From: Timema cristinae
Taxonomy: Eukaryota > Arthropoda > Insecta > Phasmatodea > Timematidae
Reading direction: 5' to 3'
DNA length: 64,000 nucleotides
NCBI GenBank assembly: GCA_039000515.1
Contig: JBCFYV010011164.1
Coordinates: forward strand, 37,934,234-37,998,233
Shown here: one piece after another, positions 10,401 through 25,400 of the stretch
How the letters are laid out: every line of letters starts with the position of its first letter
Position numbering within the stretch: position 1 is the first letter of the stretch
Program-made: the position numbers and the translations under genes
Notes under the pieces: generated by a model
Told to the model about the DNA's origin: nothing
What the model saw: only the letters and a program-made list of their open reading frames with translations
The model's database searches: none

Positions 10401-13400
10401 TTTATTTAAGTTTTCAAACAAATCTAAAATAGTTTTCTGTATTGTTCAATTATTGAAAGATTTACCATGTTAATTATCTGTAATGTCTAAAGTGTGAAAT
10501 TCGAAATAAATTGAAAAATCATTACTGGGAGATATGTGCATTTTTTATGACTACCCGGTTTTACCTCATCCTGTGTGATAGATAGTAACTGTGATAGTAA
10601 CAAATTTTAGATCCTCCAGAAAATTTAAATTTTTGTCCAAAATAGCATAGTTTTCCCTCAACATATGTAATTTTTTAATAGTCTTTACCCTTCCAAAGTT
10701 GCTGTTGCTTTTTTAAAATTTCTTTTGCGTTTTAGAATGGTTTGATAGATCTAAGACCCTTAGGTACCCGGTTTTGCCCTACTTTCCCCTACTGCTAAGT
10801 CTGGTGCCTGTGTCTTGACTATCAGCAACTTAAAACTATTAATTCAAATCAAAAATATAATGTGTTAAGGATGAGGAATGTTGCTAAGAATAAGTGCACC
10901 AGTATTTGTCTGTAACTATGAAAAAAAATTGCTTGATAAAATCAACTTCGAAGAATTATTGCTTTACTGGGTGTATTTTACTTGTACTTTTCAAACACAT
11001 TAATTATATTAACTCACAACTTACAAACTATCCTGATGCTAAGAATCATACAACATTTATTTCCCCATCTGAAAATTTACCACCTGATGCTAATATCATA
11101 CAACATTTAATTCTTCATCTGAAAATTTACCAATAATAAATATTTAACCATGCAGGGAATGAAACCTGAGACCCCTATCTCAGTTGGCACATGCACTAAC
11201 GACTGTGGTAGGGTGTTGGACTCATGCAAGTTAATTCGGCCAGGATTCGACCCCTGAAATGATTACTAATGATGAAAAAGTGTAATGAGTGTATAAAACC
11301 TTACGCTGATTGATTACCACTATGGGTAGCTGATTTCTTTACCAGAAAGTAAATGATGGTATAATAAATTGTTGCACATAAAATACTTTTCAAATATTTA
11401 ACATATATTCATAAATTGACACAAAATACACTCCATAAAACTATATAAAAAAAGTATATTCTTTTCATATGAATGTAAAATTGTCTTAACGTATGCATAT
11501 CCAATATTATCAATTTTTTATGTGAATTGGATGCACTGACAACCCTTATGTTTTCAACAATACAGTTATCTAACAGTGCTGTGCTACTCCAGACCGGGCA
11601 GTGTGAAAATTGAGCTACACACTCTAAAATTTCAAAAGACAACCACAATTAATAAATGGAAGGTGCTATTGGCCCACAATTTTTTTTATAAATACATTCA
11701 AACTATTCATTTATTTATTTCACATATTATACCCATTTAAAATTAAAAGAAATAAAGTTTCTAGCAAGACAATTTTTTTATGTCTTACTTAAATTATTTA
11801 AGAGGTATATCATTATGTTTTAATTTGTTTTCAAACCTCGTGTAAGAGACGAGGAGACAGACCAAATATTTATTGGTTCTGGTTCTTGTTTCGGTTCTCC
11901 AAACACACATTTTAAGGTTTCAGTTTTTATTCTGGTTAGAGAAATATAAAAATTGCTGTTATCTTTGGTTCTTAATTAGATTAATTTTTATTCCTTAGTA
12001 TTTTGCTACCATCTTAAAATTCATAGATAGAAATTACAAATTATTTTTAAATTACAAATCTATAAGAATCTTTATGAACCTAAACATATGTATTGGTTCT
12101 GGTTCTTAAGCAATTTTTTTTTATTGTTCTGGTTCCTTGAAAATAACTGTTAATTTTGGTTATTGCTTCTAGTTGAACTTCTTGGTAAAAGATATCAATT
12201 TCAGACTTTGCAGACATTCATGATTATTATTACAGCCAAATAAAATTATTGGCTTTCCCACACAATTGTAAAGTCTTATGATGTGATATATTTGAAAACT
12301 AATAAAACTGAAGCAGTGTGTTAGTTTTTATATTTTGTAAAACATAACTAGTTTAAAATTTGTTTTGGTAGTCTATATTGCTTTTACTAGATGCATCAGT
12401 AAATTTCATAAAATATAGCATGATTATTTTATAGAAATAATGGGTTTTTAAATTTTAAGCTACAAAATGGCATCTGTGCTGGGTAGAAAAAGGACATTTC
12501 TAACAAGGAAACTAATGGGTTGAATAGAGATATAAATATCCATAAGATCCTGTACTACAATCTAAGAGCGGAACACAGCCTATAGATAGATTACAGCTTA
12601 ACATTGACCAATGGTCAACTAGGACAGAGCCTCTGTGAGCATGATTACCACCTATTAGAATCATGGGTACATTAAAGTTACTTAGTCTACACATGCCTTT
12701 TTAAGTAGATCCAAAAGTGATAAGACCTCACTCTAAATGTGTTGGCAAGCATTAATAGATCCACTACCCTAGAAAAATTAACATCAATATTGGGGTTGGC
12801 AACCATCCCTTTTTTTTTAATTAAAAAAAGATTGATTTTATTGTGTATTTTTTGAGTAGGTTACTATGTTTTATTTTAGCATTATGGAGCAGGTATTTTT
12901 TTATTCTCTACCCCAATGTCTTTGAATGGAATTCTCAGAAAAAATTTGGAGGTGGTTGTGGGAGGCTTTCCCACTAAAATGAAATGTAATAAACTTTGTT
13001 TTATCAATTAAAAGTTAAGACTTAGAAATATTGCTCAAAAAATATATAAAAAGAGTTGATTAATAAAATATTTAAGATAGTTGATGTAATTAATTGAAAT
13101 TTTAAATCAAAATGTATAATGAGGTTTAATTATGGGCCGGAGCTTCAAGGTTTGCAATAAAGAGCACATTTCTGATTTCAAATACAATAGAACCAAATAA
13201 AAATTTGCAGACCATCTAAAAAACACCAATCATCAAACCAAACCAACCCCTTCACTTATATCATAAAGGTAGCTGAACATTTTTTGATTCAAGCAGCTTT
13301 ATTAAACCATAAATCATTTCTCATTGAACAATTACAAAGTTCAAATCAAATTCTCATCAACACATTAAAGCATTCACCTAAAAACATTAAAATCCTGTAA

Positions 13401-16400
13401 CGTTATTTTTCCCACTCTACCTTCCATCATAGAAAATGACCCGTTCGAGCCGGAGTCAAGAAGATTAGTTCCTTTTTATTCCTCTTTTCATCCAGTACCA
13501 TATTTTCTATCTATCCTTGATTCCATAGATCAATCAACACTCCAACTGATTTCAATAGCAGTTTCTCAACCTAACACTATTCCATCACGGACTTCTAAAC
13601 TTTACCTTGTTTAGCTCGTTTATCACTAGTCTTTTGTTTTTCCACACACATTTTTCTCTTGGACAATACCTTAAGTCAGTTAACATCTCGCCGTTGTATC
13701 AACACATTGTGTTTTTCAAATGACTTTTGTAAGTATGTTTGTTTACTAATCCTTATTAAATTTATGATTGCATAACAATATTTATCATTCACTAATTATA
13801 ACTCTATATCCTGTTTTGTCTTAATTCTTCTTTAATTTCGTTTTACAGTTTCCATGATTATGACATCATAAGTGTCGAAACATGGAAACATGTCGGAATA
13901 AAGTATTCCAGCATCTTTCCAATGCTGAAAATTCATAAGGAGTAATGGGACAAGGAAACAGATAAGGCTTAGAATATTATACTACATTCTCTACTTCATT
14001 TAAACTTGTTTCACATTTGGTTAAGACTTAGAAACCCCACTTAAGATTCCAATAGAAAGGTGATAGGCTGAATAAATAGAAGAATTATTAGAAAAATAAT
14101 ATTAAGAAATTAATCTTAAGTTAACAATGATTATATTTAAATAGTGAAAAACACGTTAACCAATGATACAACAAGCATGAGATAAGTGAGATAAAAAATT
14201 AACAACTTGATAGATTAAAATAAATCCATGTGTATAACAATAGATATTAAGCTAATTGGTGACCATCAGTCAAAATAAACACATAAACAACATATTAAAA
14301 TAATTAATATCAGCACAAAAACTTATAAAAGTACACAGTTAAAGTCTCTATAATGGAGATCGTTGTTAAATGCAATCAAAACTTTGAGAGAATAGTGTCT
14401 TTTTAAGTTAGAACATATTGTGATAAAAGTTTTAGAGCGAAAGGCAACATAAATGAGAACCCAAGTCTTAATGTTGTTCTGTCCCATACGCCTTGTGTTA
14501 GGTAATCAGCGTTTAAAAAACCCAATTAAATTCTGGCCGACATGTTTCGGTATAAAATACCATATTCATGGCCCTGCAAAATGAAATTAAATAATTAAAG
14601 ACTAATAGAAAAACAGATGAGTGAAAACTAGATAAAACGTGAAAAAAGACATAAAGGTAAACAAACAAACTTACCAAAGTCGTCGTGCGGGACACAAGTT
14701 ACTGTTACGACATAGATGTTGTGACTAAATTAGTGAAAGGTTACAGACAAGAGTGAGGGATTCTAAACAAAAACTGTCGAAATGTTGTTATGGCAACGAG
14801 AGCGCACGTGACAGCGGTGTAACCTGGTGGTGGGGGAAGGCTTATAACGATGAAAGTGAAAAAAAAAATATAAAAAAACAAGGATTTGTTAACCTATAAA
14901 TTAAATTTCATACTTGTCAACTTTATTCAAACTTCAAACATTGTTTCATTATAAATTATATATTCTCAAGTCATTGTATGAAAATTCTCAATTATTTTGT
15001 TATAACATATTTGCAGATGTTAGCCTCGTGACTTAAATTTCATAATTTGATTTTTCAACTTTAACTGAAACATTGTTTTGTCCAACATACCTTGTTATCT
15101 ATAAGTTTTACACCCAACTTTTAATGTGTTTTCATGTATTTTAGACATATCTTCACATCACCTTATATATAAATAAATTGATGATGAATTGTTCATTATA
15201 TGTTTAATATTCATAATTTGACAATATGTTTTTACCATAATTAAACCTCATTATACATTTTGATTTACAATTTCAATTGAGATCATCAACTATCTTAACT
15301 AATTTACTGATCAACTCTTTTTATATATATTTTGAACAATATTTTTAAGTCTTAACTTTTAATTTATATCCACTCCTTACTTTTAACTTGTTTAAAATGT
15401 TTGTTTTATAAGTCACTTCCCATGTAACCCCAAATGAGCAGTAAGACATGGCGCTAAAAATATTTTTATAATGTTGTCTTACAGAATGTTGATTGGGTAA
15501 ACTTGTTAAAAGGTTAAATTGAAACTCAATGCCTACAACTACTGTCTTGTTTACTTTCATCTGTGCACTCTATCTCTTGGTGTTCTATCTAACATTTCTC
15601 TCTAATTTCAGGCCTAAAACTTGATCCAAAGAATACACAGCTGAATGTCAACTTGTCTCATGTTTATCATGAAATAAGTAATTACATATTAGCCGAAACA
15701 TATGCCTTGAATGCTGTCAGAATAGAACCAACATTCCTCAAGGTATAAACTGCATTTTGATTAAATCAACGATTAAATCTTAGAACCATCTGTTCTGTCT
15801 TTTATAATTATTCTTTTCACTGTAAGCCAGCATTATATTAAATTCAGAGTTACTAAAGATATTCTTATGATGATATTGATTGAATATTACGCTACATGTT
15901 TGACTATCTACAGTGAGCAATGTCAGACTTGTCTGTATTAAGTACATGTTACAGGGATACATCCACGCAATCAAGGCAGCGTATAAAGCTCGTCATTTGT
16001 CTAATGTCCAAGATTATATGGCACAGGGTTTAAAGTATTGCTCTGATTCAAATGAATTAAAGGATCTCAAGCAAGAACTCTCATTAGGTGAGTTGATTGA
16101 TAGGATTATAGGATCAAGTTGTTTTAGTGAGATCCATGTGGAGCAAACTGAACTGTCAAACAATTCGAAAAATTAGAATTATGTGTTTGTGTGTGTTTAT
16201 GTATATGTGTGTGTACACATACCCACACACAATTAAATTGTGATTCACTCCAATGAGAGCTTCCAATTATGTTCTTATATTTGTAATTTTTCAAAATGTT
16301 TGGGTGTGTGTGTGTGGTGTGTGTGTGTGGTCGCGCATGCATGAAGGAAAACAACTTTTTGCTTTTAAAAAATGACATTTCTGGAAGATATATCCTATGT

Positions 16401-19400
16401 ACGCACATTTAATGACCACTTCTTGTATATGTCCTGTATGTTATTTGTTGCTTTTATATGCTCCTATCTAAATGTCCTATTATTCTTTACCAATTTTTTC
16501 CTCTTTCATAATTCTTGATTTAATCTTTTAGGAAGTTGTGTTATGCATTTCACACTTCCTCCTGTTGAGTTCTGTATAAAATTAAACTTAGGTCAAGTGT
16601 TTGGGTGGTAACGACCGATTTTCTTCAAGAGGTAGCTGTTATCTCTTTGTCCTTGGTGGCAGCAATGTTAAGTGTGAACTGTGTTCTTCATTTAATTATA
16701 AAAGCCTTATTGTGTTTTTACCCTTTTATGTGTTATAATCTCTCTTTCCTGTACATTCTTCCATATATATCCAAACATGGCTCAAAAAGTTGTTTTCCCT
16801 TTTTCTTTAAAGAGCTGTACAAGTATTGTACAATGTAAAGCTTTTTGTATTAAAAATTTTTCTATTTTATACCAGGCCTACTTATATATATAATATCTCT
16901 ATGTATTAGTGAAGAACTGAATGAGCATTTGACTATGTATAGGTCCTTTAGTATTTAAAAATAAGGTAACATACTCAATAAAATGTACGTTTTTGGTGGT
17001 AATACAAGACCAATGCAACATTCTTACTCACAGTCAGGGCAGCAGATTATGGAAAAGAATGGGAGAGGGGGCGAAATTGTAGCCGAGATGAATTATGCCC
17101 ACCAATGAAATATATTAATTAAGATCCAAAATTTACATTCTCTAGTAGTAACCAGTAAATCACATCACTGTTGGAATGACAAGAGAGAGTGTGCTTAGCC
17201 CCCTATGTTATATAATACTCCAAAACCAGTTAAATAGAACTATGCTTCAAAGCTTTGTCAGAAAATTATAGTAACCTGATAAGTGTGGAATGGTGTACTC
17301 ATATGTTCCTCTTTAGAAATGTTTAGTAAAAGTTACATGCGTAACATTTGGGTATTATTCTTATTATAATGGGGGAATTTTTTGAAGTAAATGATTGTTC
17401 TGTGATAATAATATTTTATTCAGTATTTAAGGTTCTACATCTTGTACACAACTACAATACTTCTCTTCAGTACCAAGATTCAAAGCGCAACTGTTATTTT
17501 ATATATAGATTTAAATATCATATCTTAAGACAATCAAAAATATATCTTTCTATGTTATGATTCTGAGGGCAAAGATGCCAAGCCACGCCAAGAAACCAGA
17601 GTGCCTTGTCCATGTAGTCCCTGTTCTCATATTTGTAGACCCCAAAAACCAATGCTATTTCACTTCATCGACCCGCCAGTAAATACTGTGTCATGGAAAA
17701 ATAACAAAAGGAATACTTTTACTTGCTTCTTGAGCAGGGGTTCAACACTGAAGTAAAAGCTAACTCTGAACAAATGCAAATATATGAATTCTGGACTTAC
17801 TTTAAAATGCATAAAATATGAGGATACAAAATCTTAATATAACTTACATTAAAAAGATTAATTTTAAGTAGGCCTTGTAATGTAACTGACTTGCCCCTAA
17901 AGAATATGTGAAATCATTGACAATAATATCGTCCTAATTTTATAAACATATTTAATTTTATTTGAACTTTATAATATATTATGTGGCGCTTAAAGAACTT
18001 CTTCTTCTAAGAAGGCACGAGCCATTGTCAGTGACGTCAGAGTGCGTGACGTTAAATGAGTCAATATGACAATTTAAGGTTTATAAATAATAACTTCCTG
18101 TTTTGGAAAGATCGAATAGAAATTTAAAAAAAGTAATTTGAGGCAGCTTCTGGCTCTCGGACTTTCTACTGCCACTGAGATTTTTTTTCTTGTATTTTAA
18201 TTTTTTTTAACACGACCTTATAGAATGTTCTGTCGAAACGAGTTATATACTAGGCGTGGTGAAATCACTGGCTCACAGGCTCACTATCCTGACTCCAGCA
18301 TCCTCACGGTGACTGTGTCTGTCACTCCAGCCTTCGATATGTACGTTCGTGTTATCATTATCAGTTGTGTCTCAAAATAGTTAACGACATGATCAGTTTT
18401 ACGATCAAAACAATAGTGACATTAAAATAAAATCACATCTAATCTAATAATTGTGTATTAATTCAATGGTACAAACATCGCCCAAACACGGCAATTATCA
18501 TAATATAATATCAATAATGCTATAAATGGCGCACAACGTAGAAGCAATTACAAGAATGTTATAAATGGGGCCCACAAGGGGTGATTGATTCAATAGTTCA
18601 ACAATTGGTGCTCAATCACATGGCTATAATTACCAATTATATCATCAAGGTACCGTACCGCTTTAATTAGTGCTCGATCACGGGGCAATTATCAGTTAAT
18701 TAAACAAGAACGTAATAAATAGCGCCCAATGCGAGGCGAATGATTCCATAACGTTATAGCTTACTAAAAGGATGGGGAAATCTAATGATTTCACAGCTTT
18801 CAATAATACTCCAAAATTTTCTGTGGGGCTACACCATTTTAAAATGATTTATTATGATGTAACTTTTTATGAATGCTAAACAAACATTTGTTGGATAACC
18901 TGAGAATCAACATGTCTATATGTTGCTCTATGTATTTTAATGGACTGTTATGAGTCATGGATTTGGAGACATGTGCTCTTTTCGGCTATTTTGTTTTGTA
19001 ACTTCTGACATGATAGGTCAATCTCTCTCCACCAATTAAAGGGGTTTATTCATAGTATTAAACAACTATTTTAGTTTACCTTTTGGTCTAGTGGTCAACA
19101 ATCAAAATCGTAAGCAGATTTTGAGAAAAATGATTTTTATATTTTTGCCCTTCAGTAAACTACTTTTAGTTTTATGAATGTAAACCTAATTCCAAAAATC
19201 CTGGAGGAAGGGACCTTCTTAAAACTCTAGGTACCAAATTTTAGCCAATTGGTAAAATTGTTTCTTCTCTAGGCAGAGATACAGACAGGCCTTGAGAAGC
19301 ACTTTTTTTTTGTTTCATTGGGTTACGAAATGTTGACATTTGTCAAAATATAGAGTTTAATTTTTTTAAACTATTATAATAGTTTTCTTAGTGGTTGAGA

Positions 19401-22400
19401 GAATGTACAAAGGTATGAAAAAGAGTAAAATGAAGTGGTAAATTCATCAAGCATCCTTCCATCAGATTTTGGTGGATTGCTGGTGATTGGATTGGTGGAT
19501 ATTTCAACTTGTATTGCAATTAATACTGTTACTTAAACCCTAATGTATTTCACACAATGCTGCTTGGAATCAAATGAGGCTCCCAATTTGAGAATCTATG
19601 CTCCAGAAACTATCTAGATCCATAAATTGTGACTAACAAAGGAGAGATTTTCTTCTATTAATACTTTATTGCTACATAATTGGTTTATTGCTAAGACATT
19701 TACACTTATATTTTGCTCTAAATAAATTATCTGAAAGGAGATTTTATTTTACTTTTTTCTGCTAAACCATATTGAAATGGTGAAATTACACTCCTGGCTT
19801 TTGGAATTATTTGATCTATAACTCTATAAAATCACAACTAATATGTCAATAATGTATGCCGCAAGAAACTATAAACATAAAAACGACTATAAGAACACAA
19901 TTTAAAATTTACAAATTCTTAACAATAAAGAAAACACAAGGATTGTCTACGTCAGTTAAAGTAGTCCCCGCTCCCTGTGTGTACCTACTCCAAAAGGGGG
20001 TAAATATGCCTGCCAAATACATGATGATACATGTGCCTAGAATGCTTACTTGATATATATTTAAATATGGTCTAATATAGTTAAAGCTTGTCACAAATAC
20101 CATCATTTTACAAATATTGCATCTAATTATTTCATGTAATTTTACTTAAACCATAATAAATTGTTAATACATAATCATTGTGAGCTTGAATATTCTTTCA
20201 CTAGTTTGCCCACTGCTAAGCTTGCTATACATAAACAGCATTCCTTGGGTTGTAAAATCTTAAGCTCATTGGCTAATGTTTGATAACGAACGAAAAGAAG
20301 GGGTGTTGAAACCCCATATACATTGGCCAAGGTCATTAGAACTTTTCTAGCTTTGCTTGCTGTTTTCAAACAGCAGGTCCTGGTGTTCATAATAGGGTAG
20401 ACCATATAGAGCATTTTGGAAGAAGAATTACTTAAAAGTTAAAACATGATATTCTTAGAACATGAACAAATATTAGTTTTTAAATTAATATCTCTAAATA
20501 CATTATAAAAATATAATTAACATTAATATTTAGTTAATTTGCACAGGAAACATCGGATTAAAAAACTAGTCCGTATAGTTATGGTACCTTTGTGGTGTAA
20601 GACTAGTATATCCGGAGAATATGCCACTGACATAGTCTAGTGCAGGGCCCATATTATCAAAACTTTTAGCTAAGCAATAGTCAATCAGATATAAACAATA
20701 TTTAACTCATGCCTAGCTTAGCTTGCAATGATTTATATTTAACATTAATTGAGCTCAACAGTTTAACTTAAAGTAAGCCGATTCATGATTTTTCTGGTCT
20801 CAAGATAAGTAAATGGTAATTTGGTTAGTGGACAACTTGAGTGAGATACAAGACTATAGTCTACACCATGCCTGCCTAACATTTTTAGTTGTGCTAGCAA
20901 CTTAAGAAACATTTTGTCTATGTAGGCAATATATATATACACCAGTAAACCCTTGCATCACTTTCACACATTCAACCTTTCCCTCCCCCCTCACCCCCCC
21001 AAAAATGATTTAGTCTTTTTTGGGTTGTTGAAATTAAATACTCAGTGAATTGTATACACAAAATAGCAAAGAGTTTATTTTCAGTAACTGATAAAAAAAT
21101 ATTATTAGATTTTTCTTTTAACTTACATTTTAAACAACCAATGTGTTTTAAAGTAAACCGAGTATGCTATGTCATAAGTCGGTAAAAAATCCTATCCACT
21201 GATACCTTATTCATCACTGTAGGCTTTGTATTAGTTGAGCTAAAGGAATATTGACAACAGAAATAATATGTAGTGTTTGTGTGTGTGTGTATGTATTTAT
21301 TAATATATATATATTAGATAATATTAAATGATATTATATATATCAATACATAACAAATGAAACATAGGTAAAGTGTATACTTTGCATTTCATTCTGGCTA
21401 TATACTACCCCCACCAAATATGGTTTTCATTTAAACATATGTGCAGAAAAATGGTAAAATAAGTTCCAGGACCTAATATCATACTCATATGTTTAGCTCC
21501 CACTAAATTTATTTGTATATTCTTTCTCATATTTCATAATTTTCTTGCCATTTAACACAAATACATTTTTTGCTGTGTTCAATTTTTAAAATATTCCATA
21601 GCTAAAAGCATTGATTAAAGTACAGAAAAATGTCATATTTCTACTAAATAGTTTTATTTGTTCAAAACTACAGTATTTCTAAAGAAATTTATTTCCTAAG
21701 CAGAAACTACAAAACTAGAACTATGTACTTTTTTTAATGTGTTATTAATTTTATGTCCTTAACAGAAATGGATTTTCCGGAGGTTGAAGATGATATTGAG
21801 GTTAGTTGAGTAAGAAAATATCTTTGATAGTTTTAATAAAGAAAATTAAGAAGTAATTTTAAATAAACAATGTTCATAAATCTTTTAATTTGTGTGTTAA
21901 AATTGCATCAGTCCAATAATATTAACCCATTCCATTTATTGACATAATTTTCATTATTAGTATAAAAGGTGTTTCTATCTTCAACCAAGCTGAACACCCT
22001 AATTTTTAAATAGTTGATACATTTTTAGGCTGTTCATTAAAACCCTTTAGACCAAAACCTGGTAGTCCAAAAATTCGGATAATCCAAACAAGATTTTTGG
22101 AAAACATGGAGGAAAAACAACAAACTAAGTCAAATGAAGTAGGCCTATATTTTATTGATAACAAACTCAAAAGTTAAAAGTGAGTTCTAAGAAACTAGTG
22201 ATAATAAACTTTATATTTTGTACTCAACACTTTGTATTTTCCTGTAACTAAAAATAACTACATCACTTTTAGTGATGTAAATGTAAAATTACAATACATA
22301 TTGCATGTTAAACATCAGTCAAATGAATGCGAATTTTACAAAACCTATTTCAACTGTAATTTAAAATTTGTGATCATAATTTTGTATCCACTAAGACTTT

Positions 22401-25400
22401 CTAGTATTCTCCCACCTAATCTAAATTTTCACTAATCCGAACCATTTTCTGTCCAAATTAGTTCGATTATGGTGGTTCTGCTGTATAATAAATTGTAATA
22501 TCTTAGTTTAGTTGTTTCACAGAATGTAGTTTAGTACTCCTCCACCCGTTGCTAGTTTTTCTTATACTGACATGTAATCTTCACTGGTGTGTTTTGCTAA
22601 ATCTCTATAGCAATGTCTGACTCATCTTAGAGGAATGATAGATAGTATGTAAAGTAGAATCTAAACTTTCTCAAATCTGTTTTTTCTCTCCCTGCTAATT
22701 ATGTGTTTCTTTCAATATCCAATACACATCTGGTGGTAAATTAATGCCCTAGAACTTTGTAGTTTAAGGGTTTACTAAAATGATGTAAGGATGGACCATT
22801 AATAACATAATTACTATAGAAAAAAACAACAACTGATATTCAAACAACCTTTAGAATTCAAAGAAGCCAGCCCTAATTATATAATTATGATGTATTAAGA
22901 GGTATAAATATTAAATTCAGATTTATTTTTTGCAATAATTGTTTATGTTTCAGAGTGATGTTGAAGCAAACAAGAAGTGTGTGAAGCGAATAAACTATAT
23001 GAATACCACGAGCACGTGAAAAAAGGTCTCAAACACTTCATTTTTCAGATAAATTTTCATTTATGTGTTGCTTGACATTTATTTACTTTAGAATATATAT
23101 ATAGTGTTAGTTTTGAGGAACTTAAAATGGCTAAATTACAAATTATTTGAAGGGTTGAACAACTGTAATTCTACTATTGACCATTGTAAGCCATTGATCT
23201 CTAAGTTATATTATACTGGATGGACATAAAACACATCTCTTGCAACAGACCAAAGCGTGACACTCAAGTTTGTTGTTTGATTTATTGTGAGGGGACAGAT
23301 TTAACAGTTTCTTTAAATGTTCTGTGCAGAAACATGTCTCTGATCAATAAAATTGTTATTTTTAGAAAATAGTGTAGTAGGATGTCACACTTGGCTGAAT
23401 AAACATTTACGTTGAAGGATATAGAATTAAGTTTTACAGGTAATATTTTATAAATACGATTAAAATCTTAAATATATCACAATATGTAGCTATCATCCAT
23501 GTCACTTACATTATATACCAAGACTACAATATAAATATTTAAAATTGGCTATTAACTTGTATATTGGTTTCAGAAACCATTGCAAGTTTGATAACTATAG
23601 TGAAATAAGGAGCTTAAAACTTGATGATATTTTTTTTAATGACAAACTTTAAGTTATACATTTTAAGTTCAAATGATCATTTAGGTTATAGACTTGGAGG
23701 AAGTATTACTTTATTAGCCTACATCAACTTATTTAAAGAAACAAGTCAATAGCGCCAAACTTAGTTATACTCTTTAAATCTTTTATTAACATATTTATTT
23801 ATTTTGACTGGTTATACATTGATGTATCTCATATATTCACACAAATCAGAGAATGATGTCAGCCTGCACATTGCCTTGTATGTGTGTAAGAGAGAAAGAC
23901 ATACCTTAAAGTTTCCTTCTCTCTTACACAATGGTATGCTGACGACAGCTCAAAAATTTCATCCACAGATGTCCATCCAGTTATATTATAGAGATCACTA
24001 TTGTAAATAAATCTACGTCAATGCAATAATAATTGCCCATATCGTAATTTTAACTTGTCAAGAGCAGGTCTTAAAGTAACAATTACATAACTTCTAATAT
24101 TAATCCTTTCATGCCTGACTATTTTTTCAGCAACAAAAATGGATTTTCACAAGAACACAGATACAGATGATAATGTGAGTAGAGGTTGGGTTTAATCCCT
24201 TATTATTACTCATTTAATTAGATTGAATCAAACATTTTTTAATAAAAAGTTTTCACATCAATCCTACTTTATTATTAGTTGAATTTTTACTAGACATATA
24301 AAAAATTCATTTACATAAAAAAAAGGTATAATAACTGACTATACACAATTATTTGGTAGTTAATATTACAAAATTTGATCGAATTAATGTTAGTTGCTAT
24401 AAGAAGTTAAATAATTTTTTTAAACACAACTCATATGTTTTGAATTTCAAATTAAATTTTGTTGAATCTGGGATCCTTTTGTGTTTGAAATTTTGATTAT
24501 GATGCAAAACTTTCATCTATTAAGTTTCCTAATTTTGAATCTTAACACAAATCTTAACCAAGTATGCATTTAAAATTCCTTTGCTTTGCATATGCCTAAA
24601 TTATACATTGTTCATTTTAATTATTAGTTTTCTGCCTAACAACAGGCAGAAAACAGGTTATCATATGATGGCTCTATATGCGATTCTGTCCTCGGCAATC
24701 CTCTTCCTCCATCTATAACTGCCTTCAACCTTGAAGTTACCAATATCTAGTACCTTCTACATCCTCTTTCCATCCATCAATAAACTCTCCCTTCCCAGCC
24801 AATGTCCAATTTAGTTTTTCTTCCGGTTTTTGACGATATCTAATATAATTTTCTTTTCCCCAACTCTTCAGCACTCCTTCCTTCCTTACTCTTTCTTCTC
24901 AGCTTATCATTTACAACCTCCTCCACACCCATATCTCAAACACTTCCAATCTTCGCTCCTCCTTCCTTGTTGTCCACGTCTCCACCCCATATAATGCTAC
25001 ACTCCAAGCAAAGCACTTTGTAGGTCTCTTCCTAAATCCTCTAAGCAATAGCAGTTCAAGATTTGACATCCTGTCCCCTTTGCATGTCTTCGCTTATCCA
25101 GCTTTCCAGATAGTTTAAAACTGAGACTTGCTCTATTTTCTCCCCTTAGATCTTAATTTTCATCCTCGTTCTCTTCATGCCAATGACCATAGTTTTTATT
25201 GTCTTCTTATTATTTCGCATCCCCTTTCCTTGCAAAGCTTCATTCAGGTCTTTCAACATTTCCATCAGTTCCCATTCATTCTCAACTAATATCACCATGT
25301 CGTCTGCAAATCAAATATACTCTATCCTTCTCCCACTTTCCTATAATTTTCTCTACTTAGATGTTGAACAAGGTGGGGGAGGGACACCAATCTTGTCTAA

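Larger units (their letters stand above)
8528..10794 (+). mobile_element. pogo-type DNA transposon remnant with TIRs
   Basis: The terminal inverted repeats match: left AGTAGGGGAAAGTTTGGTAA then AACCGGGTA, right (inward) AGTAGGGGAAAGTAGGGCAA then AACCGGGTA. Two further copies of the AACCGGGTA motif lie inside (about 8933 and 10552). The element keeps only the C-terminal zinc-ribbon part of a transposase; the DDE core is gone and a minisatellite occupies the left half. It lies in intron 1 of the TTC3-like gene. Confidence 0.7.
13008..15362. mobile_element. Large inverted-repeat structure around Penelope-like remnants
   Basis: 13008-13136 and 15235-15362 are inverted copies of each other (about 128 bp, shared blocks AAAGTTAAGACTTA, ATAAAAAGAGTTGAT and AATGTATAATGAGGTTTAAT). 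A second inverted pair lies inside (13725-13925 with 14520-14690). The nesting suggests two head-to-head or tail-to-tail copies of one retroelement. Confidence 0.6.

Noticed and set aside
16124..16408. 94-codon antisense ORF rich in THTHT
   Set aside because: Translation of a GT/CA microsatellite.
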